From: Mesorhizobium sp. 65-26
GTDB taxonomy: Bacteria > Pseudomonadota > Alphaproteobacteria > Rhizobiales > Rhizobiaceae
Assembly (NCBI GenBank): GCA_001899205.1
Contig: MKVL01000035.1
Span: 1-64,000 of the forward strand
Reading direction: 5' to 3'
Length of the DNA stretch: 64,000 nucleotides
The translations under genes were made by a program, and so were the position numbers. The first letter of the stretch is position 1. Every line of letters starts with the position of its first letter. Shown piece after piece: positions 34,687 to 42,792 of the stretch. The notes under the pieces are model-generated. The model was given only the letters and a program-made list of their open reading frames with translations, searched no databases and was not told the DNA's origin.

Positions 34687-35145
34687 GTGAACGACGGTCT
34701 CCGCATCGCGCTCTACCAGCCTGACATCGCCGGCAACACCGGGACGATCCTGCGCCTGGCCGCCTGCCTCGGGCTTGGCGTCGACATCATCGAACCGGCG
34801 GGCTTTCCGCTCTCGGACAGGGCGCTCAAACGCGCCGGCATGGACTATCTCGAAATGGCGGCCCTGACCCGGCACGTCGACTGGCACGCCTTCCAGGACT
34901 GGCGCAAGGCCAACGCCCGTCGCCTGGTGCTGTTGTCCACCAAGGCCGTCACGCCCTATACGCGCTTTTCGTTCGCCAGCGGCGACATACTCCTGTTCGG
35001 GCGCGAATCCGCAGGCGTGCCGGAGGAAGTTCACGAAGCGACGGATGCGCGGGTGACGATCCCGATGCGGAACGGCGCCCGCAGCATCAATGTCGCTCTT
35101 TCGGTCGCCATGGCCGTCGGCGAGGCCATCCGCCAGATCGGATGA
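34687..35145 (+). CDS. trmL: tRNA (cytidine/uridine-34 2'-O) methyltransferase, SPOUT family
   Basis: A 152-residue SPOUT methyltransferase that modifies the wobble base of certain leucine tRNAs. The knot motifs are visible: LYQPDIAGNTGTILR at the start, LLFGRESAGVPEE, and IPMRNGARSINVALSVAM at the end. The start is GTG at 34687 with AAGGACG about ten bases upstream. The 283-base gap before it (34404-34686) holds the possible leader ORF on the other strand and no clear promoter. Confidence 0.94.
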   Translation: MNDGLRIALYQPDIAGNTGTILRLAACLGLGVDIIEPAGFPLSDRALKRAGMDYLEMAALTRHVDWHAFQDWRKANARRLVLLSTKAVTPYTRFSFASGDILLFGRESAGVPEEVHEATDARVTIPMRNGARSINVALSVAMAVGEAIRQIG

Positions 35146-35146
35146 G

Positions 35147-35195
35147 CGCCCGGCCCAGGCCGGTGCCGGGAGAATGAGCCGAGGCACCCCGGGCG
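35147..35195 (+). terminator. Nested hairpin after trmL
   Basis: Outer arms CGCCCGG (35147-35153) and CCGGGCG (35189-35195), inner arms GGTGCC (35162-35167) and GGCACC (35183-35188). It starts right after the trmL stop, without a T-run. It could equally end a transcript coming leftward from the SoxR-type promoter. Confidence 0.4.
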
Positions 35196-35322
35196 TTCCA
35201 GCCGCGTCGCCGCGAAGCGCGTCGGTCAACGCCCTGCACGAAGGTTGATAGTCCGTCGGCCTCACCCAGGCGCACATCGCCTTTCTCCACCATTTGCCAT
35301 ATCACGCCCACCTCGCTACAAG

Positions 35323-35338
35323 CTCAACTTAACTTGAG
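35323..35338. promoter_or_regulatory. soxR box: SoxR-box-like operator
   Basis: CTCAACTTAACTTGAG is symmetric in seven of eight base pairs and differs by one base from the E. coli soxS core CTCAAGTTAACTTGAG. It lies 20 bases before the soxR ATG. Read leftward, TTGACC overlaps its edge as a -35 would at a MerR-type promoter, so the regulated promoter probably points away from soxR. Confidence 0.7.
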
Positions 35339-35357
35339 GTCAAGCGGAAAGTGCCAG

Positions 35358-35801
35358 ATGGCTCCGGTGAGGGAATTGACGGTCGGACAGGTGGCCGCGC
35401 GCAGCGGCGTGGCGGTGTCGGCGCTGCATTTCTACGAGGCGCGCGGACTGATCCACAGCCACCGCACGGCGGGCAACCAGCGGCGCTACGGCCGCGACGT
35501 GCTGCGCCGGGTGGCCGTCATCCGCATCGCCCAGGAAGTCGGCATATCGCTGGCCGAGATCGCCGCGGCGCTCGCCGCCCTGCCCGAGGGCCGCACGCCG
35601 ACGCGCGAGGACTGGAGCCAGCTTTCGACCGCCTGGCGCGACGGCCTCGACGACAAGATCAACCAGTTGAAGAAGCTGCGCGACGGCCTGACCGACTGCA
35701 TCGGCTGCGGCTGCATGTCGATCGACAAATGTCCCCTCAGGAACAAGGACGATCGGCTGGCGCGGGAAGGCACCGGCGCGAGAAGGCTGGTGGCCCGCTG
35801 A
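35358..35801 (+). CDS. soxR: Redox-sensitive MerR-family regulator SoxR
   Basis: A 147-residue regulator with an N-terminal MerR helix-turn-helix (about 6-75), dimerisation helix (about 84-113) and the [2Fe-2S] motif C114-x2-C117-x-C119-x5-C125 diagnostic of SoxR. It activates target genes when redox-cycling compounds oxidise the cluster. The ATG at 35358 has GGAAAG upstream; a TTG at 35334 is in frame but would overlap the SoxR box. A SoxR box lies just upstream. No obvious target gene lies divergently. Confidence 0.95.
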   Translation: MAPVRELTVGQVAARSGVAVSALHFYEARGLIHSHRTAGNQRRYGRDVLRRVAVIRIAQEVGISLAEIAAALAALPEGRTPTREDWSQLSTAWRDGLDDKINQLKKLRDGLTDCIGCGCMSIDKCPLRNKDDRLAREGTGARRLVAR

Positions 35802-35804
35802 GAC

Positions 35805-35821
35805 AACACTTTCGAAGTGTT
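35805..35821. other. 17-bp palindrome just after soxR
   Basis: AACACTT-TCG-AAGTGTT has perfect 7-base arms and starts four bases after the soxR stop. The loop is too tight for a good terminator, so a protein-binding site or a weak terminator are both possible. Confidence 0.4.
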
Positions 35822-35905
35822 GGTACATTGTTGAGGAACAAAGCACCCCTCCAATCTAAGTCGAAGACATAGATTAATTAGTTCTAATTTATGTGAGGGG
35901 GAGCG

Positions 35906-36253
35906 ATGTCTAAGCGTGTCATGGGCGCGGTGTTTCTTGCCGCCGGTCTTCTGTCGGGGTGTGCTCCCAGCGAAGGCGAATGGAATACAGCCCGCGCGAT
36001 GGTGCAAGGCAGTCCCGCCATGCACAGGGAAATGGTGGCCCAATGCATAGCGACGTCTGATCGGGCCTCGCCCGCCGCCAGGCAGCAATGGGCCAAGATC
36101 ATGAATGTCAGTACCGCCAAGGTTACGCGTATCTGGTGCACGCGCGCGGTCCGCGCTTTCGCCGACGGGCGGCTTACCTACGAACAGGCCCGGCGCATGC
36201 GCCTTCAATCCGGTGATCGCAGCGAATTCATCAAGATCATCCAGGGCCGGTAA
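35906..36253 (+). CDS. Small putative lipoprotein
   Basis: A 115-residue predicted lipoprotein. Signal ends in the lipobox LLSGC (cysteine about 19). The mature part is mainly helical by composition, with two cysteines (MVAQCIA, RIWCTRA). I do not recognise it. GGGGGAG sits four bases before the ATG, a strong site. The upstream 35850-35890 is notably AT-rich for this genome and may hold its promoter. It is a single gene; a short gap follows. Confidence 0.75.
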   Translation: MSKRVMGAVFLAAGLLSGCAPSEGEWNTARAMVQGSPAMHREMVAQCIATSDRASPAARQQWAKIMNVSTAKVTRIWCTRAVRAFADGRLTYEQARRMRLQSGDRSEFIKIIQGR

Positions 36254-36367
36254 GCCCCGGGAGCTCCGTGTTTCAGGTCTGAAAGGCCTGGTCCGCCGCG
36301 CCATGGTGCGGTGGCGAACGACAAGGGGCGGGCGCGAGATACGCCGGCCCCGGTCCGGCGCGCGGCC

Positions 36368-36625
36368 TCAGTCAGCTGCCGGCAGGCGCCGCATGGTGAA
36401 CTCGATGATGTCGCCCGGGCGTTCGAACCAGCTTTCGATCTCGGTCCAGTAGGCCTGCTTGGGAAAGCGATCGAACCATTCCTTCGCCTTGAGGCGCGCC
36501 GCGGGGCGCGGCAGAACGAAAGTTTCCCGCAAGAAGCCGTCGCGCGACTGCCCTTCCCGCTCGGCGCGCGAACGCTCCAGCCTCTTCTTCAAGCCATCCA
36601 GCGGCGGTCTTGCCGGGGTGCGCAC
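36368..36625 (-). CDS. Small basic protein of unknown function
   Basis: An 85-residue, Arg-rich soluble protein with a C-terminal segment FPKQAYWTEIESW and an end IIEFTMRRLPAAD. The start is GTG at 36625, chosen because AAGGAG stands seven bases upstream; an in-frame ATG at 36718 has no such site. No domain is recognised. It is convergent with the 35906 lipoprotein gene and divergent from hemF over a 277-base gap. Confidence 0.68.
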   Translation of the reverse strand: MRTPARPPLDGLKKRLERSRAEREGQSRDGFLRETFVLPRPAARLKAKEWFDRFPKQAYWTEIESWFERPGDIIEFTMRRLPAAD

Positions 36626-36832
36626 GAAAGAACTCCTTGCACCTGGAGCATTTTGCGGCCAGGCGCGGGCGCCCGCCGTCGCATATGCGGCCAAATCGAA
36701 CCGGCCGGAAGGATGCACGATTTCCTTTCAACGCATCCCACTTTGGCCAGACAGGACTTGACCCCTGCTCGTTGCGGATTAGAGCAAGTCGCGGAAAACT
36801 GTGCAACGGCTTTCCGGAATCGCCCTGGATCA

Positions 36833-36846
36833 TTGCTCTAGATCAA
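36833..36846. promoter_or_regulatory. FixK/FNR-type box upstream of hemF
   Basis: TTGCTCTAGATCAA fits the rhizobial FixK consensus TTG(A/C)-N6-(T/G)CAA and differs by one base from TTGAT-CTAG-ATCAA. It lies 56 bases before the hemF start, in the range for activation. The rest of the 277-base gap holds nothing clear. Confidence 0.6.
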
Positions 36847-36902
36847 AGCGGGCGCGTGGCCGCCATTGCATATCGGGGCATCCCGAAACCGGAGATCATA
36901 CC

Positions 36903-37817
36903 TTGGAACGACCCGAAATACCGGCTGGACTGCCCGCCGACATCGAGCAGAAGAAGATGAAGGCGCGGCTCTGGTTCGAGGCGCTGCGCGAGCGCATCTG
37001 CGCCGGCTTCGAGCAGATCGAGCAGGATCTCGAGGGTCCGCTGGCCTCCTGGTCGCCCGGCCGCTTCGAGAAGACGCCATGGGAGCGCGACGAAGGCCGG
37101 GGCGGTGGCGGCACCATGTCGATGATGCACGGCCGGGTCTTCGAGAAGGTCGGCGTCCACACCTCGACCGTCCATGGCGAGTTCTCGCCCGAATTCCGCA
37201 AGCAGATTCCGGGCGCCGAGGAAGATCCGCGCTTCTGGGCGAGCGGCATTTCCCTGATCGCGCATCCCTGGAATCCCAACGTGCCGGCCGTACACATGAA
37301 CACCCGCATGGTCGTCACCACGCGCCAGTGGTTCGGCGGTGGCGCAGACCTGACGCCGGTGCTCGACCGTCGCCGTAACCAGGAGGACCAGGACACCGTC
37401 GCCTTCCATCGCGCCATGCAGTTCTGCTGCGAGAAGAACGCCGCGGTGGCCGACTACGACAGGTACAAGGCCTGGTGCGACGAGTACTTTTATCTGCCGC
37501 ACCGCAACGAACCGCGCGGCATCGGCGGCATCTTCTTCGACTGGCTGCATTCCGACGCCGACAAGGGCGGCTGGGATGCCGACTTCAACTTCGTGCAGGA
37601 TGTCGGGCGCACCTTCCTCGTCGTCTACAGTCATCTGGTGCGCGCCAACTTCAACGAGAACTGGACCGATGGCGACCGCGACGAGCAGCTCGTGCGCCGT
37701 GGCCGCTACGCCGAGTTCAACCTGCTCTACGACCGTGGCACCATCTTCGGATTGAAGACCGGCGGCAACGTCCTGTCGATCCTGTCCTCACTGCCGCCTG
37801 AAGTCCGCTGGCCATAG
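36903..37817 (+). CDS. hemF: Oxygen-dependent coproporphyrinogen III oxidase
   Basis: A 304-residue enzyme of haem synthesis that decarboxylates coproporphyrinogen III with O2. Family segments are [26 protein letters not shown], the GGGADLTP motif, and [16 protein letters not shown]. The start is TTG at 36903 with CCGGAG eight bases upstream; no ATG is close, and the open frame upstream has no similarity. A FixK/FNR-type box at 36833-36846 suggests oxygen-linked control, which is unusual for the O2-using enzyme compared with HemN. Confidence 0.95.
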   Translation: MERPEIPAGLPADIEQKKMKARLWFEALRERICAGFEQIEQDLEGPLASWSPGRFEKTPWERDEGRGGGGTMSMMHGRVFEKVGVHTSTVHGEFSPEFRKQIPGAEEDPRFWASGISLIAHPWNPNVPAVHMNTRMVVTTRQWFGGGADLTPVLDRRRNQEDQDTVAFHRAMQFCCEKNAAVADYDRYKAWCDEYFYLPHRNEPRGIGGIFFDWLHSDADKGGWDADFNFVQDVGRTFLVVYSHLVRANFNENWTDGDRDEQLVRRGRYAEFNLLYDRGTIFGLKTGGNVLSILSSLPPEVRWP

Positions 37818-37993
37818 GCGTTTCCCACCGCCATCTCGTGCCTGTCGTTGAGCGGGAAAAATGCGGAAGGCGTTTTTCTCGTTCTGCCGGAGCAACCAAA
37901 CCGGCATGTCCGTGTTATGGTTACCCCACGCCTTGCATGGCGTCGTCCGGAAGTCGCCTCGGCGTCGTGTTTTAGGAGGAAAGGAGAACTCCA

Positions 37994-38179
37994 ATGAAGC
38001 AATTCCATTGCGGATCGCTTGTTCCGGGTTGCGACTGGCATACCCGTGCCGAGGAAGAGGCAGAGGTGATGCGCCGCGCCGTGGAGCACATGCGCGAGAC
38101 GCATGGCGAAAGCGTCATTCGCGAAACGATGATCGAGGCCATTCGCTCGCGCATCGAGAAGGTCCGCGACGCGGCCTGA
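37994..38179 (+). CDS. DUF1059 domain protein
   Basis: A 61-residue protein with the full DUF1059 pattern: FHCGSLVPGCDWHTRAEEEAE, with two cysteines and a histidine that could bind a metal, then a helix EVMRRAVEHMRETHGES. AGGAGG and AAGGAG both precede the ATG. Function unknown. A good terminator follows at 38213-38242. Confidence 0.9.
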   Translation: MKQFHCGSLVPGCDWHTRAEEEAEVMRRAVEHMRETHGESVIRETMIEAIRSRIEKVRDAA

Positions 38180-38212
38180 GGTTTGGCGGGCCACCGCGAA
38201 CCAGACGAGACG

Positions 38213-38242
38213 AACGGGGTGCCCATGCGAATGCGCCCCGTT
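38213..38242 (+). terminator. Terminator after the DUF1059 gene
   Basis: Arms AACGGGGTGC (38213-38222) and GCGCCCCGTT (38233-38242) pair over ten bases with one G-T pair, ten-base loop, then TTGATCG. Beyond it, 38243-38431 holds an AT-rich stretch (38281-38315) and a small hairpin CCGTGG/CCACGG (38332-38350). Confidence 0.7.
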
Positions 38243-38431
38243 TGATCGTTCGGCGCGTACGGAGTTCAGCGTCGCTGTGCTCGAAAAAATTATATTCACA
38301 CCTTCTAAAATAAACCTGGCGGTAACGGTACCCGTGGAACAGTCCCACGGATAATCCGGCTGCGGGCGTCCCTTGGAAGCCCTTCACCATCGCGCACCGC
38401 GCCGGAACGGGTGGGCGAGGTGTTTTCGCGC

Positions 38432-39010
38432 ATGCGCGAAAAGTCCGGCAAACGAGGCGGCTTCCGCACGGCGGCGTTCCTGCTGTCCGCGGTCCTCGGC
38501 GCGTGCCCCGCCATCGCCCAGGAGATGACAACGTCGTTCGTCGACATCCATCAAGGCTCGCCCCTCAGCGACCGCGCGAGAGCTCTCGCGCAGGGTGGCT
38601 ACGAGCTGCAGAACGGAAGCTGGGTGTCGTTCGACCAGTGGTATCGCGCGAACTGGATCGACATGCATGTCGACCTGCTCACCCAGATCACGGACGACAC
38701 CGGTATCCTGTGGGGATTCGGAACCGGGGAAGAAGGCGAGAAGTACCGCATCCAGCCAAGCTTCAAGTTCGGCTTTCTCACGCAGACGCATCCCAGCGCC
38801 AACAGCATCCTGTCGTTCTCGCTGACCTCGACAATCGGCGGCGGCCTCGCGGAAAAGCCGTGCCAGGCCGATTACGGCGATTTCGGCACCTATGCCGTCA
38901 ACTGCCGGCTCGCCGCCGGCGAATTGTCGCCCGAGCAAACCTTGAAATACCTGGTCAACGTCAGGCCGGAGAGCATGCATCTCTGGCTGAATTACCGTGT
39001 CACTTTCTGA
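38432..39010 (+). CDS. Exported protein of unknown function, barrel-like C-terminus
   Basis: A 192-residue protein with a Sec signal (about 1-29, ending AIAQ). The mature part alternates polar and hydrophobic residues as in beta strands (WIDMHVDLLTQI, RIQPSFKFGF, SILSFSLTST) and ends WLNYRVTF. A C-terminal phenylalanine after alternating residues is the usual outer-membrane barrel signature. Two cysteines (KPCQADYG, AVNCRL) could form a loop disulfide. The length would allow only a small barrel. The ATG at 38432 is given; GTG at 38411 is also possible. The secreted subtilase gene follows 81 bases downstream, so they may function together. Confidence 0.7.
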   Translation: MREKSGKRGGFRTAAFLLSAVLGACPAIAQEMTTSFVDIHQGSPLSDRARALAQGGYELQNGSWVSFDQWYRANWIDMHVDLLTQITDDTGILWGFGTGEEGEKYRIQPSFKFGFLTQTHPSANSILSFSLTSTIGGGLAEKPCQADYGDFGTYAVNCRLAAGELSPEQTLKYLVNVRPESMHLWLNYRVTF

Positions 39011-39091
39011 TCGCAGGGGGTGGAAGATGAGAACGTCCAGCTCCCGAAAATCCGCGATCACCCCGTTCTGGTTCTTGTCTGGAGTAGGAAC

Positions 39092-40069
39092 ATGAAAGGT
39101 AATTGCTGGAAGTTCGGCCTTGCCGCCGCCATGGCCATCCTGTCGGCACCGTTCGCGTCGGCGCAACAGGCGCCCGACGCCGATGAACTGGCGGCCCTCT
39201 GCCACGGGGCCCAGTCCATATGCATCAGCGCGACGATCCCGACCATCGGAACGCAGGCGCTGCAGAGCTGGATGAGCCCTGATGTCGGGGCAGCGTGGGC
39301 CAAGGGTTACAAGGGCAAGGGCGCGACGATCACCATGGTCGACGACTTCTCCAGCGCGACGCGCTTCTACGGCAATTTCGGCATCGGTCTGCAATACCAG
39401 CGGCACGGCGAATGGACCCGTGAGGAAGCCAGCATGATTGCTCCTTCCGCGTACATCCGGTCGAAAGATTTCACGACCGGTTCGGCCGTCAGCCTGGCCT
39501 ATGGCCTGAACGTCCTGAACCTCAGCTACGGCATGTATGCCTCGCAGGGCTACAGCGTGAGCCAGATCGGATGGGCTCCGGAGGAGTCTTCGATCATCTC
39601 CTACGCCAGTCGTGGACTGGCGGTCGTTTCCAAGGCGGCGGGCAATGACTCGGTCGCGGTGGGCGGCGCGGCCGGCGGCAAGCAGGATTATCTCGACCTT
39701 GCCCTGATCGGCAAACCCTCGGCGATCTTCGTCGGCGCCCTGTCGTCCAACGGCACGACGTCCAACCCCGCCCAGCTTGCCTGGTATTCCAACTATGCTG
39801 GGTCCGACCCGCGCGTGCAGAGCCATTTCCTCGTGGTCGGTGTCGCGGGAGATACGACCGGCCTCTACGGCACGTCCTTCGCCGCGCCGATCATCTCCGG
39901 CTACGCCGCGATCATCGGCAGCAAGTTCACCAGCGCGACGCCGATCCAGATCACCAACGATCTGCTCAACACGGCGCGCACCGATACGCTGGTCAATTAC
40001 AGTCCCTCGGTCTACGGCAAGGGCGAGGCGAGCCTTTCGCGCGCCCTGGCCCCTGTCTCGATCCGATGA
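39092..40069 (+). CDS. Secreted S8 (subtilisin-like) serine peptidase, compact
   Basis: A 325-residue exported peptidase. Signal about 1-24 (ends FASAQ). The predicted triad is D84 in ITMVDDFS, H105 in QRHGEWT, and S262 in GTSFAAPIISG, with oxyanion N185 in KAAGND. The His motif deviates from the usual HGTHVAG. There is only about 60 residues between signal and catalytic Asp, so no long prodomain, and no C-terminal autotransporter barrel, though the GTSFAAP region resembles autotransporter passengers. The ATG at 39092 has GGAGTAGGAAC upstream; an earlier start at 39020 would bury the signal. Confidence 0.85.
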   Translation: MKGNCWKFGLAAAMAILSAPFASAQQAPDADELAALCHGAQSICISATIPTIGTQALQSWMSPDVGAAWAKGYKGKGATITMVDDFSSATRFYGNFGIGLQYQRHGEWTREEASMIAPSAYIRSKDFTTGSAVSLAYGLNVLNLSYGMYASQGYSVSQIGWAPEESSIISYASRGLAVVSKAAGNDSVAVGGAAGGKQDYLDLALIGKPSAIFVGALSSNGTTSNPAQLAWYSNYAGSDPRVQSHFLVVGVAGDTTGLYGTSFAAPIISGYAAIIGSKFTSATPIQITNDLLNTARTDTLVNYSPSVYGKGEASLSRALAPVSIR

Positions 40070-40074
40070 GCCGA

Positions 40075-40089
40075 CGCCTCGCGGAGGCG
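40075..40089. terminator. Hairpin between the convergent subtilase and cca genes
   Basis: CGCCTC-GCG-GAGGCG, a 6-bp stem with 3-base loop in the 39-base gap. No T-run. Confidence 0.35.
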
Positions 40090-40108
40090 GTGTCGATCCA
40101 GGCCCAGG

Positions 40109-41371
40109 TTAGGTTTCCAGGGCTTCGGCGGCGCGCTTGAGCAGCGCGTCGCGGCCGAGCGTGAAGCCCGAATCCGTCCATTCCTTTTCGAGATTCTTCA
40201 GGATGGCGCCGAGCTTGGGCCCCGGCGTGGCGCCGATATCGGTCAGGTCGGTGCCTTTCAGCGGAAAGACCGGCTTTTCCCATTTCATGGCGAAGGTGAG
40301 CAGACGCGAATAGCCGCCGGCTTCCATCAGTGCCGGCGTGTCGTCCCGCGCCCGCCCCCGCGCTGCGGCGAGCGCCAGCCGCAAGCGGTCGATGATGCCC
40401 TGCGGTGCGCCCGCATAGAGCTTGCGGGCAAGCTCGCCCTCGGTAGCCTTCGCTTCGACCACCACGGCCAAGGACCAATCGCGCAGGCGCCCGGCGTCCA
40501 CGCCCGAGAACTTCAGTCTGTCGGCCAGTGTCTTCATGCGCCCGGCGTCCGGCGGCACGATGGCCTCAAGCCTGAGCAGCGGATCGGGCGCCCAGCCGAG
40601 ATCCTTCTCGGCCTGGACCAGCGCGTGGATGGCGTCGATGCCCCATTTTTCGCTCTCCGGCAGGACAGCGGTAAGCACGCCGGCCTGGCGCATCCACAGC
40701 AGCGCGCGCGACGGGTCGGGCGCGCCGAGCAGCTTCTTCAGTTCGGACCAGACGCGCTCCGCCGAGAGCTGGCCAAGCCCTTCCTTCAGTCTTGCGCAGG
40801 CCTTCAGGCCCTCGGCATCCGGGCGACCCTCGCCATAGAAGGCAAAGAAGCGGAAGAAACGCAGGATGCGCAGGTAGTCCTCGCGGATGCGCGCTTCCGG
40901 ATCGCCGATGAAGCGCAGCCTGCGCGCCTCGATGTCGGCAAGGCCGCCGACCAGGTCGACGACCTTGCCATTGGCCTCGGCATAGAGGGCGTTGATGGTG
41001 AAGTCGCGACGCTCGGCGTCGAGCTTCCAGTCGCGTCCGAACGCCACCCTGGCCCTGCGCCCGTCGGTTTCGACGTCGGCGCGCAGGGTGGTGATCTCAT
41101 AGGGCTTGCCGCCCGCCACGACAGTCACCGTGCCATGCTCGATGCCGGTCGGCACCGCCTTGAAGCCGTTGGCCTCGGCGCGGCGGATCGTCTCCTGCGG
41201 CAGGCAGGTCGTGGCGATGTCGATATCGGCCACGGGCTGGTCGAGCAGCGCGTTGCGCACCGCCCCGCCGGCGACACGCGCCGCCTCTCCATCCTCCGCA
41301 AGCAGCGCGAGCAGCTGCTGCAGATGCCTTTCGCCGAGCCAGCCGGCCTTGCCGGCAATCGAGATGGTCAC
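40109..41371 (-). CDS. cca: CCA tRNA nucleotidyltransferase / poly(A) polymerase family
   Basis: A 420-residue class II nucleotidyltransferase that adds or repairs the 3' CCA end of tRNAs. The GGAVRN segment is at 35-40, the catalytic D49/D51 in ADIDIATT, and RRDFTINALY follows. The C-terminal part (about 240-420) is the helical tRNA-binding region. The start is GTG at 41371, overlapping the NUDIX stop by four bases (GTGA), so the two are co-translated. The pairing with a CoA pyrophosphatase and DUF1285 is common in Rhizobiales. Confidence 0.95.
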   Translation of the reverse strand: MTISIAGKAGWLGERHLQQLLALLAEDGEAARVAGGAVRNALLDQPVADIDIATTCLPQETIRRAEANGFKAVPTGIEHGTVTVVAGGKPYEITTLRADVETDGRRARVAFGRDWKLDAERRDFTINALYAEANGKVVDLVGGLADIEARRLRFIGDPEARIREDYLRILRFFRFFAFYGEGRPDAEGLKACARLKEGLGQLSAERVWSELKKLLGAPDPSRALLWMRQAGVLTAVLPESEKWGIDAIHALVQAEKDLGWAPDPLLRLEAIVPPDAGRMKTLADRLKFSGVDAGRLRDWSLAVVVEAKATEGELARKLYAGAPQGIIDRLRLALAAARGRARDDTPALMEAGGYSRLLTFAMKWEKPVFPLKGTDLTDIGATPGPKLGAILKNLEKEWTDSGFTLGRDALLKRAAEALET

Positions 41372-41991
41372 GTGTAAAGCCTCTCATAGAGGGTACGTAT
41401 GATGCCGGCGGTGACGCCCCAGATGCGTCGGTCGCCATAAGGCATGTCGTAGAAGAACCATTCCAGATCGTTCCACATGCGGCTGTCGCGCTTGTGGTTG
41501 GCCGGGTCCATCAGGAAGCGCAGCGGCACCTCGAATGCGGCATCGACCTCATCGGCGTTGAGTGTCAGGGAAAAGCCCGGCCGCACGATGCCGAGCACCG
41601 GCGCGATGCGATAGCCGCTGCCCGCGACATAGTCGGGCATTCGCCCGATGATCTCGACGCGATCGCGCCCGAGACCGATCTCCTCGAAGGTCTCGCGCAG
41701 CGCCGTCGCCTCGGGGCTGTCGTCGGTCGGATCGATCGTACCGCCGGGGAATGCCACCTGTCCGGAATGGCTGCGCAACTTCTCGGCCCGTTTGGTCAGC
41801 AGCACCGTGGCGCCGTCGGCATGATCCACGACCGGGATCAGCACCGCGGCGTCGCGCAACGGCTTGGCCAGCGTCAGGCGCGGATGGCCCGGGTTGAAGC
41901 GGTGGTCGCCATAGTCGCCGTCATCGATACCGGATCGCGCAACGACACGGTGGCGAAAATCCGCGGTCGAGAATGGCCTGGTTTGATCCAT
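41368..41991 (-). CDS. NUDIX hydrolase, CoA pyrophosphatase type
   Basis: A 207-residue NUDIX protein with the CoA-specific block LLTKRAEKLRSHSGQVAFPGG directly before the NUDIX box ALRETFEEIGL. It should hydrolyse CoA or acyl-CoA to 4'-phosphopantetheine and 3',5'-ADP. The ATG at 41991 is given; a GTG at 42012 is in frame and would overlap the DUF1285 gene by eight bases. Middle gene of the DUF1285-NUDIX-cca operon. Confidence 0.92.
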   Translation of the reverse strand: MDQTRPFSTADFRHRVVARSGIDDGDYGDHRFNPGHPRLTLAKPLRDAAVLIPVVDHADGATVLLTKRAEKLRSHSGQVAFPGGTIDPTDDSPEATALRETFEEIGLGRDRVEIIGRMPDYVAGSGYRIAPVLGIVRPGFSLTLNADEVDAAFEVPLRFLMDPANHKRDSRMWNDLEWFFYDMPYGDRRIWGVTAGIIRTLYERLYT

Positions 41992-42004
41992 TGTCGCCAA
42001 TCCG

Positions 42005-42634
42005 TCACGCACTCAGCTGCTGGAGCCGGTCCGCCGGCATGATCGCATAGACCGCGCCCTTCGAGCGGACCGCGAACATGGTCCGCCCGGCGACCTCGAT
42101 CTCCTCGCCATGACCGACCAGTTCGTACATGACGGGACGCGCCAGCAGCGCCTCGAGCCTGCCCCGTATAAGTACATAGGGCTTCAGCCCGCCGGTTCCA
42201 TCCTCGTCGACGAAACGTAGCGGCCTGTCGGGGCCGGCCTCGACCACGTCGCCGACATTGGTCCGGAACGTGATGACCTGGTTGTCGCCTTCGCCGGAGA
42301 CGTTCATCTCCACCGCGACGAAGGGGGCATCCTCGACACGGATGCCGACCTTCTCGACCGGCGTCACAAGATAGGTCTTGCCGTCGGCGTCCTTGCGCAG
42401 CACGGACGAAAAGAGCTGCACCAGCGGCATGCGGCCGATCGGCGTGCCGAGATAGAACCAGGTGCCGTCGGCCCGGATCTCCATGTCGAGGTCGCCGCAG
42501 AAGTCGGGATTCCAGCGCTCCACGGGCGCCGCCCCCTTGCCGGCACGCGTCGCGCGCTGGATCAGCGCCTCGAGCCCGCGCGTCTCGGTGGCTGCCGTCA
42601 GGCTTTGTTCACGATGTTCGTCGCGTTGCGTCAT
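42005..42634 (-). CDS. DUF1285 family protein
   Basis: A 209-residue protein of DUF1285, recognised by ERWNPDFCGDLDMEIRADGTWFYLGTPI split around residues 38-65, and RMPLVQLFSSVLRKDADG after it. No signal or membrane segment. The biochemical role is not known, though structures show two small beta-rich domains. ATG at 42634; a GTG at 42640 is possible. First gene of its operon and divergent from moxR over a 158-base gap. Confidence 0.88.
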   Translation of the reverse strand: MTQRDEHREQSLTAATETRGLEALIQRATRAGKGAAPVERWNPDFCGDLDMEIRADGTWFYLGTPIGRMPLVQLFSSVLRKDADGKTYLVTPVEKVGIRVEDAPFVAVEMNVSGEGDNQVITFRTNVGDVVEAGPDRPLRFVDEDGTGGLKPYVLIRGRLEALLARPVMYELVGHGEEIEVAGRTMFAVRSKGAVYAIMPADRLQQLSA

Positions 42635-42792
42635 GGTCACGAAATAGTCACTGTTGTTTCGCTTGTCAGCCTAAGTCTGTGATTTAAGCTCCAGCGAAGC
42701 GCCAGGCGAGGCCGAATCGCGCCATTCTGCGGCACCGGCCCGATACGGGCATAGTGCGGGCCGGCGTTTCCACCCAAAAGGATCGATGCCAT

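Noticed and set aside
35087-35311. A 74-codon minus-strand ORF next to the SoxR box
   Set aside because: It starts with GTG, overlaps the trmL end, and its product is Arg-rich without any fold. It could be the SoxR target only if expression data say so.
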